Part shown: positions 17,509 through 25,961 of the stretch, piece by piece | Position numbering within the stretch: position 1 is the stretch's first letter | Layout of the letters: each line of letters starts with the position of its first letter | Assembly: GCA_937907415.1 (NCBI GenBank) | Contig: CALCHY010000047.1 | Location: 1 to 32,829 of the forward strand | Source: an uncultured Trueperaceae bacterium | GTDB lineage: Bacteria > Deinococcota > Deinococci > Deinococcales > Trueperaceae | Direction: 5' to 3' | Length of the DNA: 32,829 nt | Made by a program: the position numbers and the translations under genes | Notes under the pieces: generated by a model | The model's database searches: none | Told to the model about the DNA's origin: nothing | What the model saw: only the letters and a program-made list of their open reading frames with translations

Positions 17509-17528
17509 GCTAGCGGCTGATGGCCTCC

Positions 17529-17594
17529 CAGGAGGCGCGGTCAACCGTTGCCTCCTGGTCCCGAGCGGGCCACCGCCTCTTGCTGCGGTGGCCC
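17529..17594 (+). terminator. Double hairpin between convergent operons
   Basis: Two inverted repeats follow nuoN. CAGGAGGC (17529-17536) pairs with GCCTCCTG (17550-17557). GGGCCACCGC (17567-17576) pairs perfectly with GCGGTGGCCC (17585-17594) over an 8-base loop. No T-run follows on either strand, so this may be a factor-dependent or bidirectional terminator, or an mRNA 3' end stabiliser for both the nuo-like operon and the opposing SHOCT operon. Confidence 0.6.
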
Positions 17595-17658
17595 ACTACC
17601 GTCGTCGGGACGGCCGGCCATGCACCCAGTCGACAGGACCGGATCTTACGGTCCCACG

Positions 17659-17910
17659 TCACATGTCAGGGCCGTGCCGCTCGAGTGCGGTCTTGCGGCG
17701 CTCGAACTCCTCGAAGTCGATCTCTCCGCGAGCGAAGCGCTGTCGCACGATGTCCATGGCTTCGTCTCGTCCCGGGGGGTCAGGGGAGCGCTGGGGCCCC
17801 CAGCCTGTCAGCGAACCGCTCCTCACCAGGTACACCACCAGTAGGATCAGCGCCACCCAGAAGAGAGCCATCCAAACGCCACCTGCCATGCCCCAACCGT
17901 GTCCCATCAC
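17659..17910 (-). CDS. Small SHOCT-domain membrane protein
   Basis: The 83-residue protein has a Met/Gly-rich N-terminus (MMGHGWGMAGG), one membrane helix (about 12-30) and a C-terminal SHOCT motif, AMDIVRQRFARGEIDFEEFERRK. SHOCT segments are short oligomerisation helices attached to many membrane proteins. The start is GTG 17910 (overlapping the GH57 frame stop as GTGA) or ATG 17907, with AAGGAGG upstream. If the GH57 gene is really frameshifted it would end at 17972 and the overlap would disappear. Role unknown. Confidence 0.85.
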   Translation of the reverse strand: MMGHGWGMAGGVWMALFWVALILLVVYLVRSGSLTGWGPQRSPDPPGRDEAMDIVRQRFARGEIDFEEFERRKTALERHGPDM

Positions 17911-20378
17911 GTTCTGCCTCCTTTCGGAGCCTCGAGGGTCGACCCTGGTTCATCGGTCGCGACCCCCTCGGTCACCGTAACGCCATCACCTGCAGGCGCT
18001 GCCTCCAGCGCTTGTGCCCCAGGATCTCGGCCTCGCACGGCCGGTCCCCCTGAACGGCGCTGCCCTCCACCTTCACCACCGTCACCGGCTCCGTCCGGCG
18101 CGAGCGACAACGCGTGCCAGTCCGGGCGACAAGACGGGGCGGCGGTGCCATCACTGGTCGGACGAGCGCCTTCGAAACGGAACTCGAGTGAGGTGGCGCC
18201 GGCGAAGGGGCCGAGGATGGCCTGGTAGTTTCGCGCTCCCGCCATCGCGCCCCCCACGGGTCTCAGCGTCTGCGTCCGCTCCTGACCTCCGTCGAGCCGC
18301 CACGCGAGCACGCCTGGGCACTTCGTGCGCACCCGCAGGCGGTCGCGCCGGCCCACGTCGGGGAGGGGGCTACCAAAGCTCCACGTCAGTGTCCGGGGCG
18401 TGATCGGCTGGGCCAGATTCTCGGGAACCGCCAAGCGGGCACCGCGGTAGACGTTGGCGAGGTGCATGCGGAAGAGCTCATCGAACTGCTGATCGTTGCC
18501 CGAGTCCTGGTCCTCACCGAACCACCAGAACCAGTCGCTGCCCTCGGCCGTGTGCATGGCTTGGAAGGCCGCCGGGTGGCTGGCCGGGGTGGCGCCGGAG
18601 CGCGCCAGCGCCTCCCGTGCGTCGCCCAGTAGCTCCCATGCGCTGTTCTCCTCCGGCTCTCCTACCCACGTACCCAGATCTACGCCCGGCAGCGAGCCGT
18701 TCTCGTCGATCCAGGACCCGGTGAAGAGTTCGTGAAGCTGCCACTGATCCGCCGGATGGTGGGCTTCGAGGTCGCGCTCGGGCGCGCCGGTCAGGCACTC
18801 CGCGAAGGTGACAGTGACGAGGTCGGGACTTCGTTCCAGCTCGCCGTACAGCGCGTGCAGGAAGGGACGTGCGTCCTGTGGGTAGGCGCCCCACGCGTTC
18901 TCGCCGTCGAGCACGATGGTGAGGACGCGCTCGCGGGGGCCCGCGGGTCCGGTCACTAAGCGATCGCGGATCTGTCGCACGAAGTCCCGAGCCGCCGCCT
19001 CGTGGTCGCTGTAACCCTGGTAGTGGAAGCCGATCTCGTCGGACAGCTCGGTGTCCCGGAAGAAGATCGTGATGGCGTGGCCGTCCTCTTCCGCCCGGTA
19101 GGGTCGGTAGAGGACGTCTGGGTCGCTAGTGTCGTAACCCCAGCGGCCGCTCCGAGCCAAGACTCCCCGGTCGCTCGCGGTCCACGACAGGCCGGCGCCG
19201 GCGAAGATGGAGGCAGCCGCTCGGCTGACTGCTCCCTCGGGCGGCCACATGCCCCTGGGTGGCCGGCCGAAGCGCTCCCGGTAGAACTCGACGGCGCTGG
19301 TCACCTGGTCTCGCGCGTCCTGAGGGTAGCTGAAGCGCCTTGGGCGCTCGGCGCCGGGCCTGTCGACGGTGGCATCGTCGGTGTCGATGAGCAGCGGCAG
19401 GATCGGGTGGTAGAAGGGGCTCGTGGCGACCTCGATCTGGCCCTCGTCCTGCAGCTTCCGGTGGATGGGCACCACGGCGTGCATGATCTTGTACTGCTCC
19501 GCGATCAGCGCCGTCACGTCGTCTCGTGAGAAGCCTCGACCTTTGGCGATCAGATGCGCCACCGAGACTCGCTCGCCGGTTACCAGGTCGACGACGCCCG
19601 TGCGGAACTCATGGCCGAACCAGGCCAGGTTGAACCACGCCTGGAGGTCGCGCAGGTCCCGCGTCTCGAACGGGTCGCCGGCGGCACGCCGCTCGAACAG
19701 CTCGCGGTAGCGAGGGTGAGGGAGGATCTGGCCTTTCGGGTCGGCGTCGAAGAAGGTCGCCACGATCTCGTCGCGCTCGCTGGGGGTTAGGTCCTCGGCG
19801 GGGGTGAGGGTCAGCTCCAGTTGCCGGTCGGTGGCGCCGCGCTCGGTGTAGTCCTCGAGCTGCCAGAGGAGTACCGGGGTGAGGTTGAAAGTCAGGTGTA
19901 TGTCGGGGTGCTGGGCCACCAGTGCCGCCATGGAGTAGTAATCCCGCACGGCGTGGAGCCGCACCCAGGGTCGAAGGTAGCTTCCCCTCGGGTCGTCGCG
20001 AGAGACGTCCTTGTAGAGGGGCTGGTGCTGGTGCCAGAGGAGCGCCAGGTGGAGCCGGGCACCGACCTTGAAGGACACCCGTTCGGTCCCCGCCTCGTCG
20101 TAAGGCGAGCTGCCCCTCAGCTCGTACTCGACCTCGTCGCCTCTCGCGAACGGTCCGATGTGAGCGCTCCAGTAGCTGTTGCTGCCCACGTTGTGCCGCC
20201 AGTGGGCCTCCACTAGGTGGTCGGTCGAGACCCCGTCGAGCGCTGTGCGGGTGTACTGGACCCAGACCTTTTGGCCCGGTTCGATGGGCCAGGTCCCGAT
20301 CAGCAGCTCGACGCGCTCGTCGGGAGCGACGCTGGCGGGCAGACGGGGCGTGTCCTGGGTGAGGTGCCAGAGCTGCAT
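17907..20378 (-). CDS. Family GH57 glycoside hydrolase (amylase/pullulanase-like), possible C-terminal frameshift
   Basis: The long GH57 enzyme probably acts on alpha-glucans. An N-terminal beta-rich domain (about 20-105) precedes the GH57 barrel: HQHQP at 116-120 (region 1), MWPPEGA (region 3 area), IVLDGENAW with Asp491 as likely acid/base (region 4) and AEGSDWFWWFGEDQDSGND (region 5). A C-terminal beta-domain follows. There is no signal peptide, so it is probably cytoplasmic. After about residue 760 the frame becomes Gly/Arg-rich with poor third-position GC. The neighbouring frame reads VTVVKVEGSAVQGDRP...EILGHKRW with normal codon use and stops at 17972. This suggests a one-base frameshift (real or sequencing) near 18090-18110. 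The gene starts seven bases after the patatin gene ends. Confidence 0.9.
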   Translation of the reverse strand: MQLWHLTQDTPRLPASVAPDERVELLIGTWPIEPGQKVWVQYTRTALDGVSTDHLVEAHWRHNVGSNSYWSAHIGPFARGDEVEYELRGSSPYDEAGTERVSFKVGARLHLALLWHQHQPLYKDVSRDDPRGSYLRPWVRLHAVRDYYSMAALVAQHPDIHLTFNLTPVLLWQLEDYTERGATDRQLELTLTPAEDLTPSERDEIVATFFDADPKGQILPHPRYRELFERRAAGDPFETRDLRDLQAWFNLAWFGHEFRTGVVDLVTGERVSVAHLIAKGRGFSRDDVTALIAEQYKIMHAVVPIHRKLQDEGQIEVATSPFYHPILPLLIDTDDATVDRPGAERPRRFSYPQDARDQVTSAVEFYRERFGRPPRGMWPPEGAVSRAAASIFAGAGLSWTASDRGVLARSGRWGYDTSDPDVLYRPYRAEEDGHAITIFFRDTELSDEIGFHYQGYSDHEAAARDFVRQIRDRLVTGPAGPRERVLTIVLDGENAWGAYPQDARPFLHALYGELERSPDLVTVTFAECLTGAPERDLEAHHPADQWQLHELFTGSWIDENGSLPGVDLGTWVGEPEENSAWELLGDAREALARSGATPASHPAAFQAMHTAEGSDWFWWFGEDQDSGNDQQFDELFRMHLANVYRGARLAVPENLAQPITPRTLTWSFGSPLPDVGRRDRLRVRTKCPGVLAWRLDGGQERTQTLRPVGGAMAGARNYQAILGPFAGATSLEFRFEGARPTSDGTAAPSCRPDWHALSLAPDGAGDGGEGGGQRRSGGPAVRGRDPGAQALEAAPAGDGVTVTEGVATDEPGSTLEAPKGGRT

Positions 20379-20379
20379 C

Positions 20380-21366
20380 TCAGCTCACCTCGTAGCGGCG
20401 AGCGCCCAGCTCGGCACCGCCCGCGGGGTCGGAGGGCCTCGGCGGCCGGCGCTTAGGGAGCTGATCTCGAGGGGGCAGGCGGCTCTCGACAGGACCGACG
20501 CCCGTCTCGCCCGCCAGCAGTCGGGCCAAGGCGGTCCGTTGTGAGCGGACGGCGCGCACGCCCGCGGCCACGGCCGCGCGCTTCCGGCTGAAGTCGAGTG
20601 CGTGGATCGGCACGGGGAACTCGGGGCGCAGCACCAGGTCCGCCTGCTCGAAGAGCAGGTGCGCGTGTCTGGCGTGGCAGATCTCCAGCGCCCGGGCCAG
20701 GGTCTGCACCCCGTTCCGGAGGCGCGGGGGCGCGTCGAGCGGCAGTCCGACATCGACAGCCACCACCCGCTGGGGCACCAGTTCGCGAGCCACCTTGGTC
20801 GGGGCGATGTCCGAGTAGGCGCCGTCGGCCAGCAGCATGTCGCCCCAGGGCAACGGCGGCAGTATCCCTGCCAGGGCGGAGCTGGCGTAGGCGGCCCGGG
20901 CGGCGTCGCCCTGCGTCAGGATCGTCTGCCTCCCCGACAGCAAGTCGGTGGCCGCGACCGCGACCGGCAGCCGGCACTCCTCGAGCGCGCCGCCCAGGGT
21001 CAGGTCGTACAGCAGCCTTCGCCCGCGGGGTAACGCCCGGCCGCCCACGCCCCAACCGAGGATCATGTCGCGCACCGTGCTGCCGAGAGCGACCGCGGCG
21101 CGTAAGCGCTCGCGAAATGCGTGATCGCTCGCCGAGTAAGGCCGGGGGAAGCCGCGCGTGTCCATGCCGAGGAGCCCTTCGTACCACCGGGGGTTGAGCC
21201 CATAGGTGACCGCGACGACGGCCCCCATCGAGACGCCCACGAGTGCGCTGGGGCGGTAGCCGTCGTGCTCGAGGGCCCTCAACACCCCCGCGTGGGCCAG
21301 CCCGCGCGCGCCCCCGCCGGCCAGGACCAGGGCGAACGGCTCGTGACTCTGAGAGGGTACGTGCAT
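20380..21366 (-). CDS. Patatin-like phospholipase
   Basis: The 328-residue protein has all patatin landmarks: the oxyanion loop GGGARG at 17-22, the nucleophile Ser46 in GVSMG and the catalytic Asp181 in DGAYSD. The Ser-Asp dyad hydrolyses acyl esters. No signal peptide or clear membrane helix is seen, which suggests a cytoplasmic or peripheral enzyme of the RssA/NTE-like type. The C-terminal 40 residues are Pro/Arg-rich and likely disordered. The gene start abuts the upstream stop (TAGATG), so it is co-transcribed with the repeat protein and the GH57 gene. Confidence 0.93.
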   Translation of the reverse strand: MHVPSQSHEPFALVLAGGGARGLAHAGVLRALEHDGYRPSALVGVSMGAVVAVTYGLNPRWYEGLLGMDTRGFPRPYSASDHAFRERLRAAVALGSTVRDMILGWGVGGRALPRGRRLLYDLTLGGALEECRLPVAVAATDLLSGRQTILTQGDAARAAYASSALAGILPPLPWGDMLLADGAYSDIAPTKVARELVPQRVVAVDVGLPLDAPPRLRNGVQTLARALEICHARHAHLLFEQADLVLRPEFPVPIHALDFSRKRAAVAAGVRAVRSQRTALARLLAGETGVGPVESRLPPRDQLPKRRPPRPSDPAGGAELGARRYEVS

Positions 21367-22020
21367 CTACGATCCGACTCCTCGTGAGGGCTCGTGGGCC
21401 GGCTGCAAGCGGCGCCATGCCCCTCCAGGGTAGGGCGTCGTTACCAACGCCCCCTCCGGTTCATGTCCCGCGCTCGGGCTCGGGACGTCCTCGTGGGCGC
21501 GGGGCCCCCCGTGCCCAAACCCCTCCTGTCCCGCGCTCGGGCTCGGGACGTCCGGCGTCCCCCCAGCGGCGCCCAAATTGCCTGCCGCAGTGATCCGCAC
21601 GCTCAGGTCGGCGTCCCTGGCCAGCTCCTCCAGCGTCTCGCTATGCGTGCTGCGGTTACGCGCCACCGCCCTGCGGACGACGGGCTCGTAAGCCTTGGCG
21701 AGCCGCGCGAGCAGCGCCGACGGCGCACTGGGGTTCGACGCGACAGGGTAACTGCACGCCCAGTGCTTGGCGAGCTCCTCGAGCACCTGGGAGGGCGTAC
21801 TGGGGTTGGCGGCCACGGCCCTGCGCACCGCCTCGTCCTCGTCGCTGGCCAACAGGGTCAGCGCTCCGGCTCGCAACTCCTCGCTCTGGGCCACTACGGC
21901 CCGGCCGCGGGGACTGGTGAGCACATGGAGCAGGAGGCGCTTCAGCCCCGCCGCGCTCTCCGCATCCGGTGTCAGCACGAGAACCTCGTGTACCAGGGAC
22001 CTGCGGTAGTCGTCGTCCAT
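21367..22020 (-). CDS. LRV/HEAT-like helical repeat protein
   Basis: The 217-residue protein contains at least three copies of a ~24-residue repeat of the leucine-rich-variant type: AVRRAVAANPSTPSQVLEELA, YPVASNPSAPSALLARLA and VVRRAVARNRSTHSETLEELA, plus a partial SVRITAAGN. Such repeats form helical solenoids that bind partners. The four-Cys Fe-S segment of some LRV proteins is absent. The tail (about 155-217) is Pro/Gly/Ser-rich and contains a duplicated DVPSPSAG unit. It is the first gene of a four-gene minus-strand operon (repeat protein, patatin, GH57, SHOCT). GGAGGAGAGAG precedes the ATG. Confidence 0.8.
   Translation of the reverse strand: MDDDYRRSLVHEVLVLTPDAESAAGLKRLLLHVLTSPRGRAVVAQSEELRAGALTLLASDEDEAVRRAVAANPSTPSQVLEELAKHWACSYPVASNPSAPSALLARLAKAYEPVVRRAVARNRSTHSETLEELARDADLSVRITAAGNLGAAGGTPDVPSPSAGQEGFGHGGPRAHEDVPSPSAGHEPEGALVTTPYPGGAWRRLQPAHEPSRGVGS
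21465..21554. repeat. 27-base direct repeat within the repeat-protein gene
   Basis: The 27-base unit starting TGTCCCGCGCTCGGGCTCGG occurs at 21465-21491 and 21528-21554, identical in both copies and spaced 63 bases apart, so the frame is kept. It encodes DVPSPSAG twice in the disordered tail of the protein on the minus strand. This is probably a recent in-frame duplication. Confidence 0.9.
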
Positions 22021-22129
22021 GAATCTCTCTCCTCCCCCTCGGGCGCCGGCATCTGTCCCGTGGCGCTGGAATCAGGGAAGCCGTGACGAGCCGCCGCTTT
22101 GGGCCCAGCATGCCAGCCCTGGGGGGGTG

Positions 22130-22155
22130 GGGGTAGGGACAACTGTCCCTACCCC
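22130..22155. promoter_or_regulatory. Long palindromic operator, site 1 of the GGWCANNNGTCCC family
   Basis: GGGGTAGGGACAA and CTGTCCCTACCCC form a 26-base palindrome with 12 of 13 pairs matched. Its core GGGACAACTGTCCC (22136-22149) fits the motif found at three other places in this window. It lies about 110 bases upstream of the repeat-protein gene on the minus strand and directly beside the truncated GlnQ-type remnant on the plus strand. No clear -10 box is visible at the distance seen at sites 3 and 4. A dimeric regulator is the likely ligand. Confidence 0.7.
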
Positions 22156-22170
22156 AGGGATAGACAACAC

Positions 22171-22794
22171 ATCGCCTCGAAGAACCGGACACGGGCACTG
22201 TCAGCGTGTGCGGGACCGGCGTGCCCTGCGGACAGAGCGTGAAGAAGCGACACCGCCAGCGGGACATCCGTGAGATGCGGATACGCGCCGGCATGGTCTT
22301 CCAGAGCTTCAACCTCTTCTCCCCACATGACCGCGCTCGAGAACGTCATCGAAGGGTGCGTAACTTTCAGGAGGATGCCAAGGACCGAGGCGGTAAGCCT
22401 CGGCGAACAACTCTTAGACCGGGTCGGCCTCGCGGCGAAGAGGAACGAGCCCCCCTCTCGTCTGTCGGGGGGTCAGATGCAGCGGGTAGCCATCGCTCGT
22501 GCGCTCGCCATGGAACCGGATGTCGTCCTCTTCGACGAGCCCACGTCGGCGCTCGATCCGGAGCTGCACGAAGAGGTCCCGTAGACGATGAGGAACCTGG
22601 CTGGAGACGGGATGACCATGATAGTCGTCACCCACGCGATCGGCTTCGCCCGCGACGTGGCCGACCGCGTGGTCTTCATGGCCGACGGGACGATCTGGGA
22701 AGAGGGGGAGCCGAAGGCCTTCTTCGCCAGCCCGAGCCACCCTCGGGCCAAGGCCATCCTGCGGCTCGAGAGCTCGGGGGCCGAGTCCGCTTGA
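22171..22794 (+). pseudogene. Remnant of a polar amino-acid ABC transporter ATPase (GlnQ type)
   Basis: The remnant begins abruptly at RLEEPDTGTVSVCG, so the N-terminus with the Walker A motif is missing. It continues as [18 protein letters not shown], shifts frame near 22325 to [10 protein letters not shown], and then shows the ABC signature [19 protein letters not shown] and Walker [19 protein letters not shown] at 22582-22584 follows, after which the same frame resumes with MTMIVVTHAIGFARDVADRV to the end. The N-terminal truncation, frameshift and nonsense codon leave no function. No permease or binding-protein gene adjoins it. Confidence 0.92.
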
Positions 22795-22868
22795 AACTCC
22801 CTCCGGTCGCGGCTCATGGAGCCGAACAGCGACCTGAGTCCCTCCAGGCCCGTCGTACGGTGAGGCGC

Positions 22869-23084
22869 TCAGTGGTACGGCCCGAAGGCACGCGAGCTAG
22901 CGTACCTGCTGGGGTCCTCCTCGAAGGCGCTCTTGCAGTGCGCGGAGCATAGATAGTAGTCACGCTCGAGGTAGCGCACAACCAGGCTGGCGCCCACGAT
23001 CACGACCTGTCCGCACACCACGTCGAAGACGAGGGCTTCCGGGGCGTGCTGGGGCGGGTGCATGTCTAAGTTGAGATCTGGCAT
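22869..23084 (-). CDS. YHS-domain metal-binding protein
   Basis: The 71-residue protein has an N-terminal stretch with Met/His (DMHPPQHAPE) and a YHS domain: VFDVVCGQVV near 18-27 and YYLCSAHCKSAFEEDPSRYA near 43-62. Three Cys and nearby His could bind a metal ion. The start ATG has GGAGG seven bases upstream. It has its own promoter (23111-23206) that closely resembles the promoter of the copper-ATPase operon at 32651-32746. This strongly suggests a role in copper handling, perhaps in supplying or buffering copper for nosZ next door. Confidence 0.88.
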   Translation of the reverse strand: MPDLNLDMHPPQHAPEALVFDVVCGQVVIVGASLVVRYLERDYYLCSAHCKSAFEEDPSRYASSRAFGPYH

Positions 23085-23110
23085 GGGTAACCTCCGTACT
23101 CATAAGGCAA

Positions 23111-23206
23111 GGCACCGATCCGCCGGGCGGTGCGCCGCGCTCACTCGGCGTCTTCGCTACGGCCATTATCCCCCAGCCGGGGAGGGGGGAATGGTCACTA
23201 GTCCCG
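23111..23206 (-). promoter_or_regulatory. Duplicated promoter-leader block, copy A
   Basis: On the minus strand this 96-base block contains, in order, the dyad GGGACTAGTGACC (23205-23193), a C-rich/G-rich spacer, a -10 box GATAAT (23170-23165) and a leader with a GC-rich hairpin (GGCACCG at 23111-23117 against CGGTGC from 23128). No separate -35 box is seen. The dyad centre lies 31.5 bases from the -10 centre, as expected for an activator bound near -41. It is about 82 of 96 bases identical, without gaps, to 32651-32746. The YHS gene follows. Confidence 0.75.
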
Positions 23207-23235
23207 TTGTAACGGCTACATGATGGACGAGCGCC

Positions 23236-23859
23236 TCAGGCTCGTCGTGTGGCTGCGCACGGAGTGACCCACCGGCGACGGTACACGAGCCGGTAGAGGA
23301 GCAGTGCGACCAGGACGAGGGCCGCGGCGACGAGGGCCAGGTAGAAGCCGCTATCTACGGCCGCGACGGTCTCGAACTGCGCGATCTTGCTCCTGCCCAG
23401 CACGGCGGGTACGAACGGCTTCACCGAGCTGCTCAGAGGCGCGGTGGGGTCGAGGTGGAGGCCGAAGTGCCGTAACCACAGGTAGAGGTCGAGCAGGAAC
23501 ACCGCGGGCAGCAGTAAGGTCGGCAGCGTCAGCAGCCATGACCAACGCACGTTCACGAAGATCGCGGCGACGACGATCAGCGCCAAGGCGGTGATCGCGT
23601 AGACGCTCACGGCGCGCTCGAGCTGGGCGGCCTGCTCCAGCGGGCGCATGCCGATGTAGTGGTTGAGCCCATCGATCTCCTGGACGTCCCCCTCGATGCG
23701 GTTGACGTAGGTCTGGACCGAGAGCCCACGAGGGTACTGCGGGGCCAGCAACGTGAGCCGCCAGTACGGCAGGAAGATCGAGGTGAAGAGCAGTGCGGCG
23801 GCCAGGGCCAGGAGCCCGGCCGGCACGAGGTGATGGCTCAGCCGCGGAGGCTGGTTCAC
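23236..23859 (-). CDS. NosB-like membrane protein of the nos locus
   Basis: The 207-residue protein has about four to five membrane helices, the first at 13-33 and the last near 180-200. A large outside loop after helix 1 contains FLPYWRLTLLAPQYPRGL and EIDGLNHYIGM. Clade II nos clusters usually encode a polytopic protein of unknown role (NosB) next to nosZ; I infer that this is the counterpart, from position and topology. I chose GTG 23859, with GAGAGGA upstream, rather than the frame's first ATG at 23901, because the latter falls inside a strong hairpin. Gene order nosZ then this gene on the same strand. Confidence 0.6.
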   Translation of the reverse strand: MNQPPRLSHHLVPAGLLALAAALLFTSIFLPYWRLTLLAPQYPRGLSVQTYVNRIEGDVQEIDGLNHYIGMRPLEQAAQLERAVSVYAITALALIVVAAIFVNVRWSWLLTLPTLLLPAVFLLDLYLWLRHFGLHLDPTAPLSSSVKPFVPAVLGRSKIAQFETVAAVDSGFYLALVAAALVLVALLLYRLVYRRRWVTPCAATRRA

Positions 23860-23878
23860 GATGATGGGTCCTCTCTGG

Positions 23879-23908
23879 CCTGGCCGTGCCGGCTCGGGCA
23901 CGGCCAGG
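23879..23908 (-). terminator. Strong hairpin between nosZ and the NosB-like gene
   Basis: CCTGGCCGTGCC (23879-23890) and GGCACGGCCAGG (23897-23908) form a perfect 12-base-pair stem with a six-base loop, 32 bases after the nosZ stop. No T-run follows. It could be an attenuator or an RNA-processing and stability element that keeps nosZ mRNA in excess over the downstream membrane gene. Confidence 0.6.
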
Positions 23909-23939
23909 GATGCGGATGCGGACGGGTTTTGTCGCTTGG

Positions 23940-25961
23940 TCAGTTGGGGCTCACCATCAGGTAGCCGGCCATCTCCAGGTGCAGGGCGGAGCAGAACTCG
24001 GAGCAGTAATAGGTGAAGACGCCTTCCCGGTCGGCGGTGAACTCGATGGTCTCGGCTTCGCCCGGCTCCAGGCTAACGTTGATGTTGTAGTCGGGGATCG
24101 CGAAGCCGTGGATGGCGTCCCTGGCCCGTTCGATGTTCGTGACGTGCAGGGTGACACGGTCGCCCTTCTTGATCTCGATGCGCTCGGGGTTGAAGCGGCT
24201 ACGCGCCGCAGTCATCCACACGTGCACCGAATCGCCGTCACGCTCCACGCGTTCCTCGCCAGGCATGGCCGCGTTCGGGTCGACCGCCTGAATCCGCGAG
24301 TCCCAGCCGGTCTCCGGGTAGACCTCCCACGCGTTCAGTTTGTCGGCCTTGATGATCTGGGCGTAGTGCGGCTCCGCTACGCCTATCGGCATGTCGTAGA
24401 GCCCCGGCATGGTCTCGCCAGGCTGCGAGATGTCGATGAGCTGCAAGTTCTGCGGTAGAAGCGGCCCGACGTTCACGAACCGGTCGACGGACCACTTGTT
24501 GAGCGCCACCAGGTAGTTGCCGTCCGGGCTCACGGTGTCGCCCTCGGCGGTCGCGATGTGGCCCGGGTTGTAGTTCACCGGCTGCTTGGCGACGAGCGAC
24601 CAGGGTGCCTCGCCACCGGCCGGGTCCGTGAGTGACCAGCGGGTCACCGCGCTCTCGAGGAAGAGGCTGGTGTAGCCGTACCCCTTGTCGTCGAACTGCG
24701 TGTGCAAAGGGCCGAGGCCGACTTCGACCTGCGCCTCGACGACGTCGTCGAAGGCCAGCACCGGCACGCCGTAGGCGTCGGTCTCGGTAGTGCCCTTGGC
24801 GATCGCTTCCTGGATCTTGGCGAAGCTGTAGATCGTGACGTAGGGCGAGAGCTTGCCCGCGACGGCGATGAAGTTCCCGTCCGGCGTGACGTCGACACCG
24901 TGCGGGCTCTTGGGCTCGGGGGCGAAGAAGAGCACGCCCTCAGCCGCCGCCACCTCCAACGGCAGCACCTGGAAGCCGTTGATGGTCTCTGCGCGGCCGC
25001 TCGCGACCAGTCCGGCGGCCTTCTCGAGGTTGACGATGTGGAGGTAGTCGAACTCGTTCTGGGAGGCGCCAAGTTCGAAGGGCGCGTGGCCCATCTCTAT
25101 GCCGCCCGTCGCGTTCTCGGTGTTGATCGAGTTCAGGAACACCCAGCCGTCGCTGCTCAGCTTACCGGCGTCGGCGATGTCCTGCCAGTAGGGGGGCAGC
25201 TCGAGCGCGAACGAGGCTGCTGGGTCGATGCGGCCCGCCTCACGGTCGAACTTCCAGAACGTGACCATGCCGCGGTACTTCTCGGTGTACTCGTCGATGG
25301 AAGCGTAATCTCCTCCGAGGGGTACGGAGTACTGCGCGCCCTCGATCACCCACTCGGTGTCCGGCGTGACGTAGGCGCCGCCGTGGTCGTTGTTCGCGAC
25401 GGGGTTCTTGACGATCTGCTTGGTCTCGAAGTCGCGCAGATCGATGACCGCCACGCGGGCGTTGGCCTTGTCGTTGACGAACAGGAACTGCCCGTCGTAG
25501 TCGCCGGCCGTCTCGCTTATGGCAGGGTGGTGGGTGTCGCCCCAGGTCAGCTGGACGCCGTCGCCGCTTCCCGCGGCGAGGATCTCCTTAGACCCGCTCG
25601 AGTATCCCCAGCCCTGCCAGGGCTCCGGGGTGAAGACGCCGATGACCTTGAGCAGGCGCATCGACGGCAGGCCGGTGACAAGCACCTGACCGGACTGGCC
25701 GCCCGAGCTGAACATCACGTAGTCGTCGAGTTGGCCCGAGGGCACGTACGTCTTCAGGGCGGCTAGGACGTCCTCGGTGGCCAAGCCGCGCGCCTCGGCG
25801 ACGCTGGCCGCCTCTCCGGAGAGACCGGCGCCTGCCGGCGCCTGCGCCGCCGCGAGCGGGAACAGGCTCAGGAGCAGTGTGACGAATAGGATCACCACCT
25901 TTGGCGGGGTTGGTGATGCTGCGTCCTGCTGATCGTGAAGTGGTCGTGGCGGGTGTGTCAT
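23940..25961 (-). CDS. nosZ: Nitrous oxide reductase NosZ, Sec-exported (clade II type)
   Basis: The 673-residue periplasmic enzyme reduces N2O to N2. The signal peptide (about 20-40, ILFVTLLLSLFPLAAAQA) lacks the twin Arg of clade I enzymes, which points to Sec export and clade II. The beta-propeller His ligands of the CuZ cluster are seen in GDTHHPA, NNDHGGAY, KSPHGVD, GPLHTQF, NPGHIA and AEPHYAQ. The C-terminal cupredoxin domain has a complete CuA site: Cys653, Cys657, His661 and Met664 (CSEFCSALHLEM). The start ATG has GGAGGGA eight bases upstream. The maturation genes nosD, F, Y and L are not within the window; they may lie elsewhere. Site 2 of the shared operator motif is about 100 bases upstream. 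Confidence 0.97.
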   Translation of the reverse strand: MTHPPRPLHDQQDAASPTPPKVVILFVTLLLSLFPLAAAQAPAGAGLSGEAASVAEARGLATEDVLAALKTYVPSGQLDDYVMFSSGGQSGQVLVTGLPSMRLLKVIGVFTPEPWQGWGYSSGSKEILAAGSGDGVQLTWGDTHHPAISETAGDYDGQFLFVNDKANARVAVIDLRDFETKQIVKNPVANNDHGGAYVTPDTEWVIEGAQYSVPLGGDYASIDEYTEKYRGMVTFWKFDREAGRIDPAASFALELPPYWQDIADAGKLSSDGWVFLNSINTENATGGIEMGHAPFELGASQNEFDYLHIVNLEKAAGLVASGRAETINGFQVLPLEVAAAEGVLFFAPEPKSPHGVDVTPDGNFIAVAGKLSPYVTIYSFAKIQEAIAKGTTETDAYGVPVLAFDDVVEAQVEVGLGPLHTQFDDKGYGYTSLFLESAVTRWSLTDPAGGEAPWSLVAKQPVNYNPGHIATAEGDTVSPDGNYLVALNKWSVDRFVNVGPLLPQNLQLIDISQPGETMPGLYDMPIGVAEPHYAQIIKADKLNAWEVYPETGWDSRIQAVDPNAAMPGEERVERDGDSVHVWMTAARSRFNPERIEIKKGDRVTLHVTNIERARDAIHGFAIPDYNINVSLEPGEAETIEFTADREGVFTYYCSEFCSALHLEMAGYLMVSPN

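Noticed and set aside
23236..23901. ATG 23901 as start of the NosB-like gene
   Set aside because: It lies within a perfect 12-bp hairpin and lacks a ribosome site, whereas GTG 23859 has GAGAGGA upstream and starts just before the first membrane helix.
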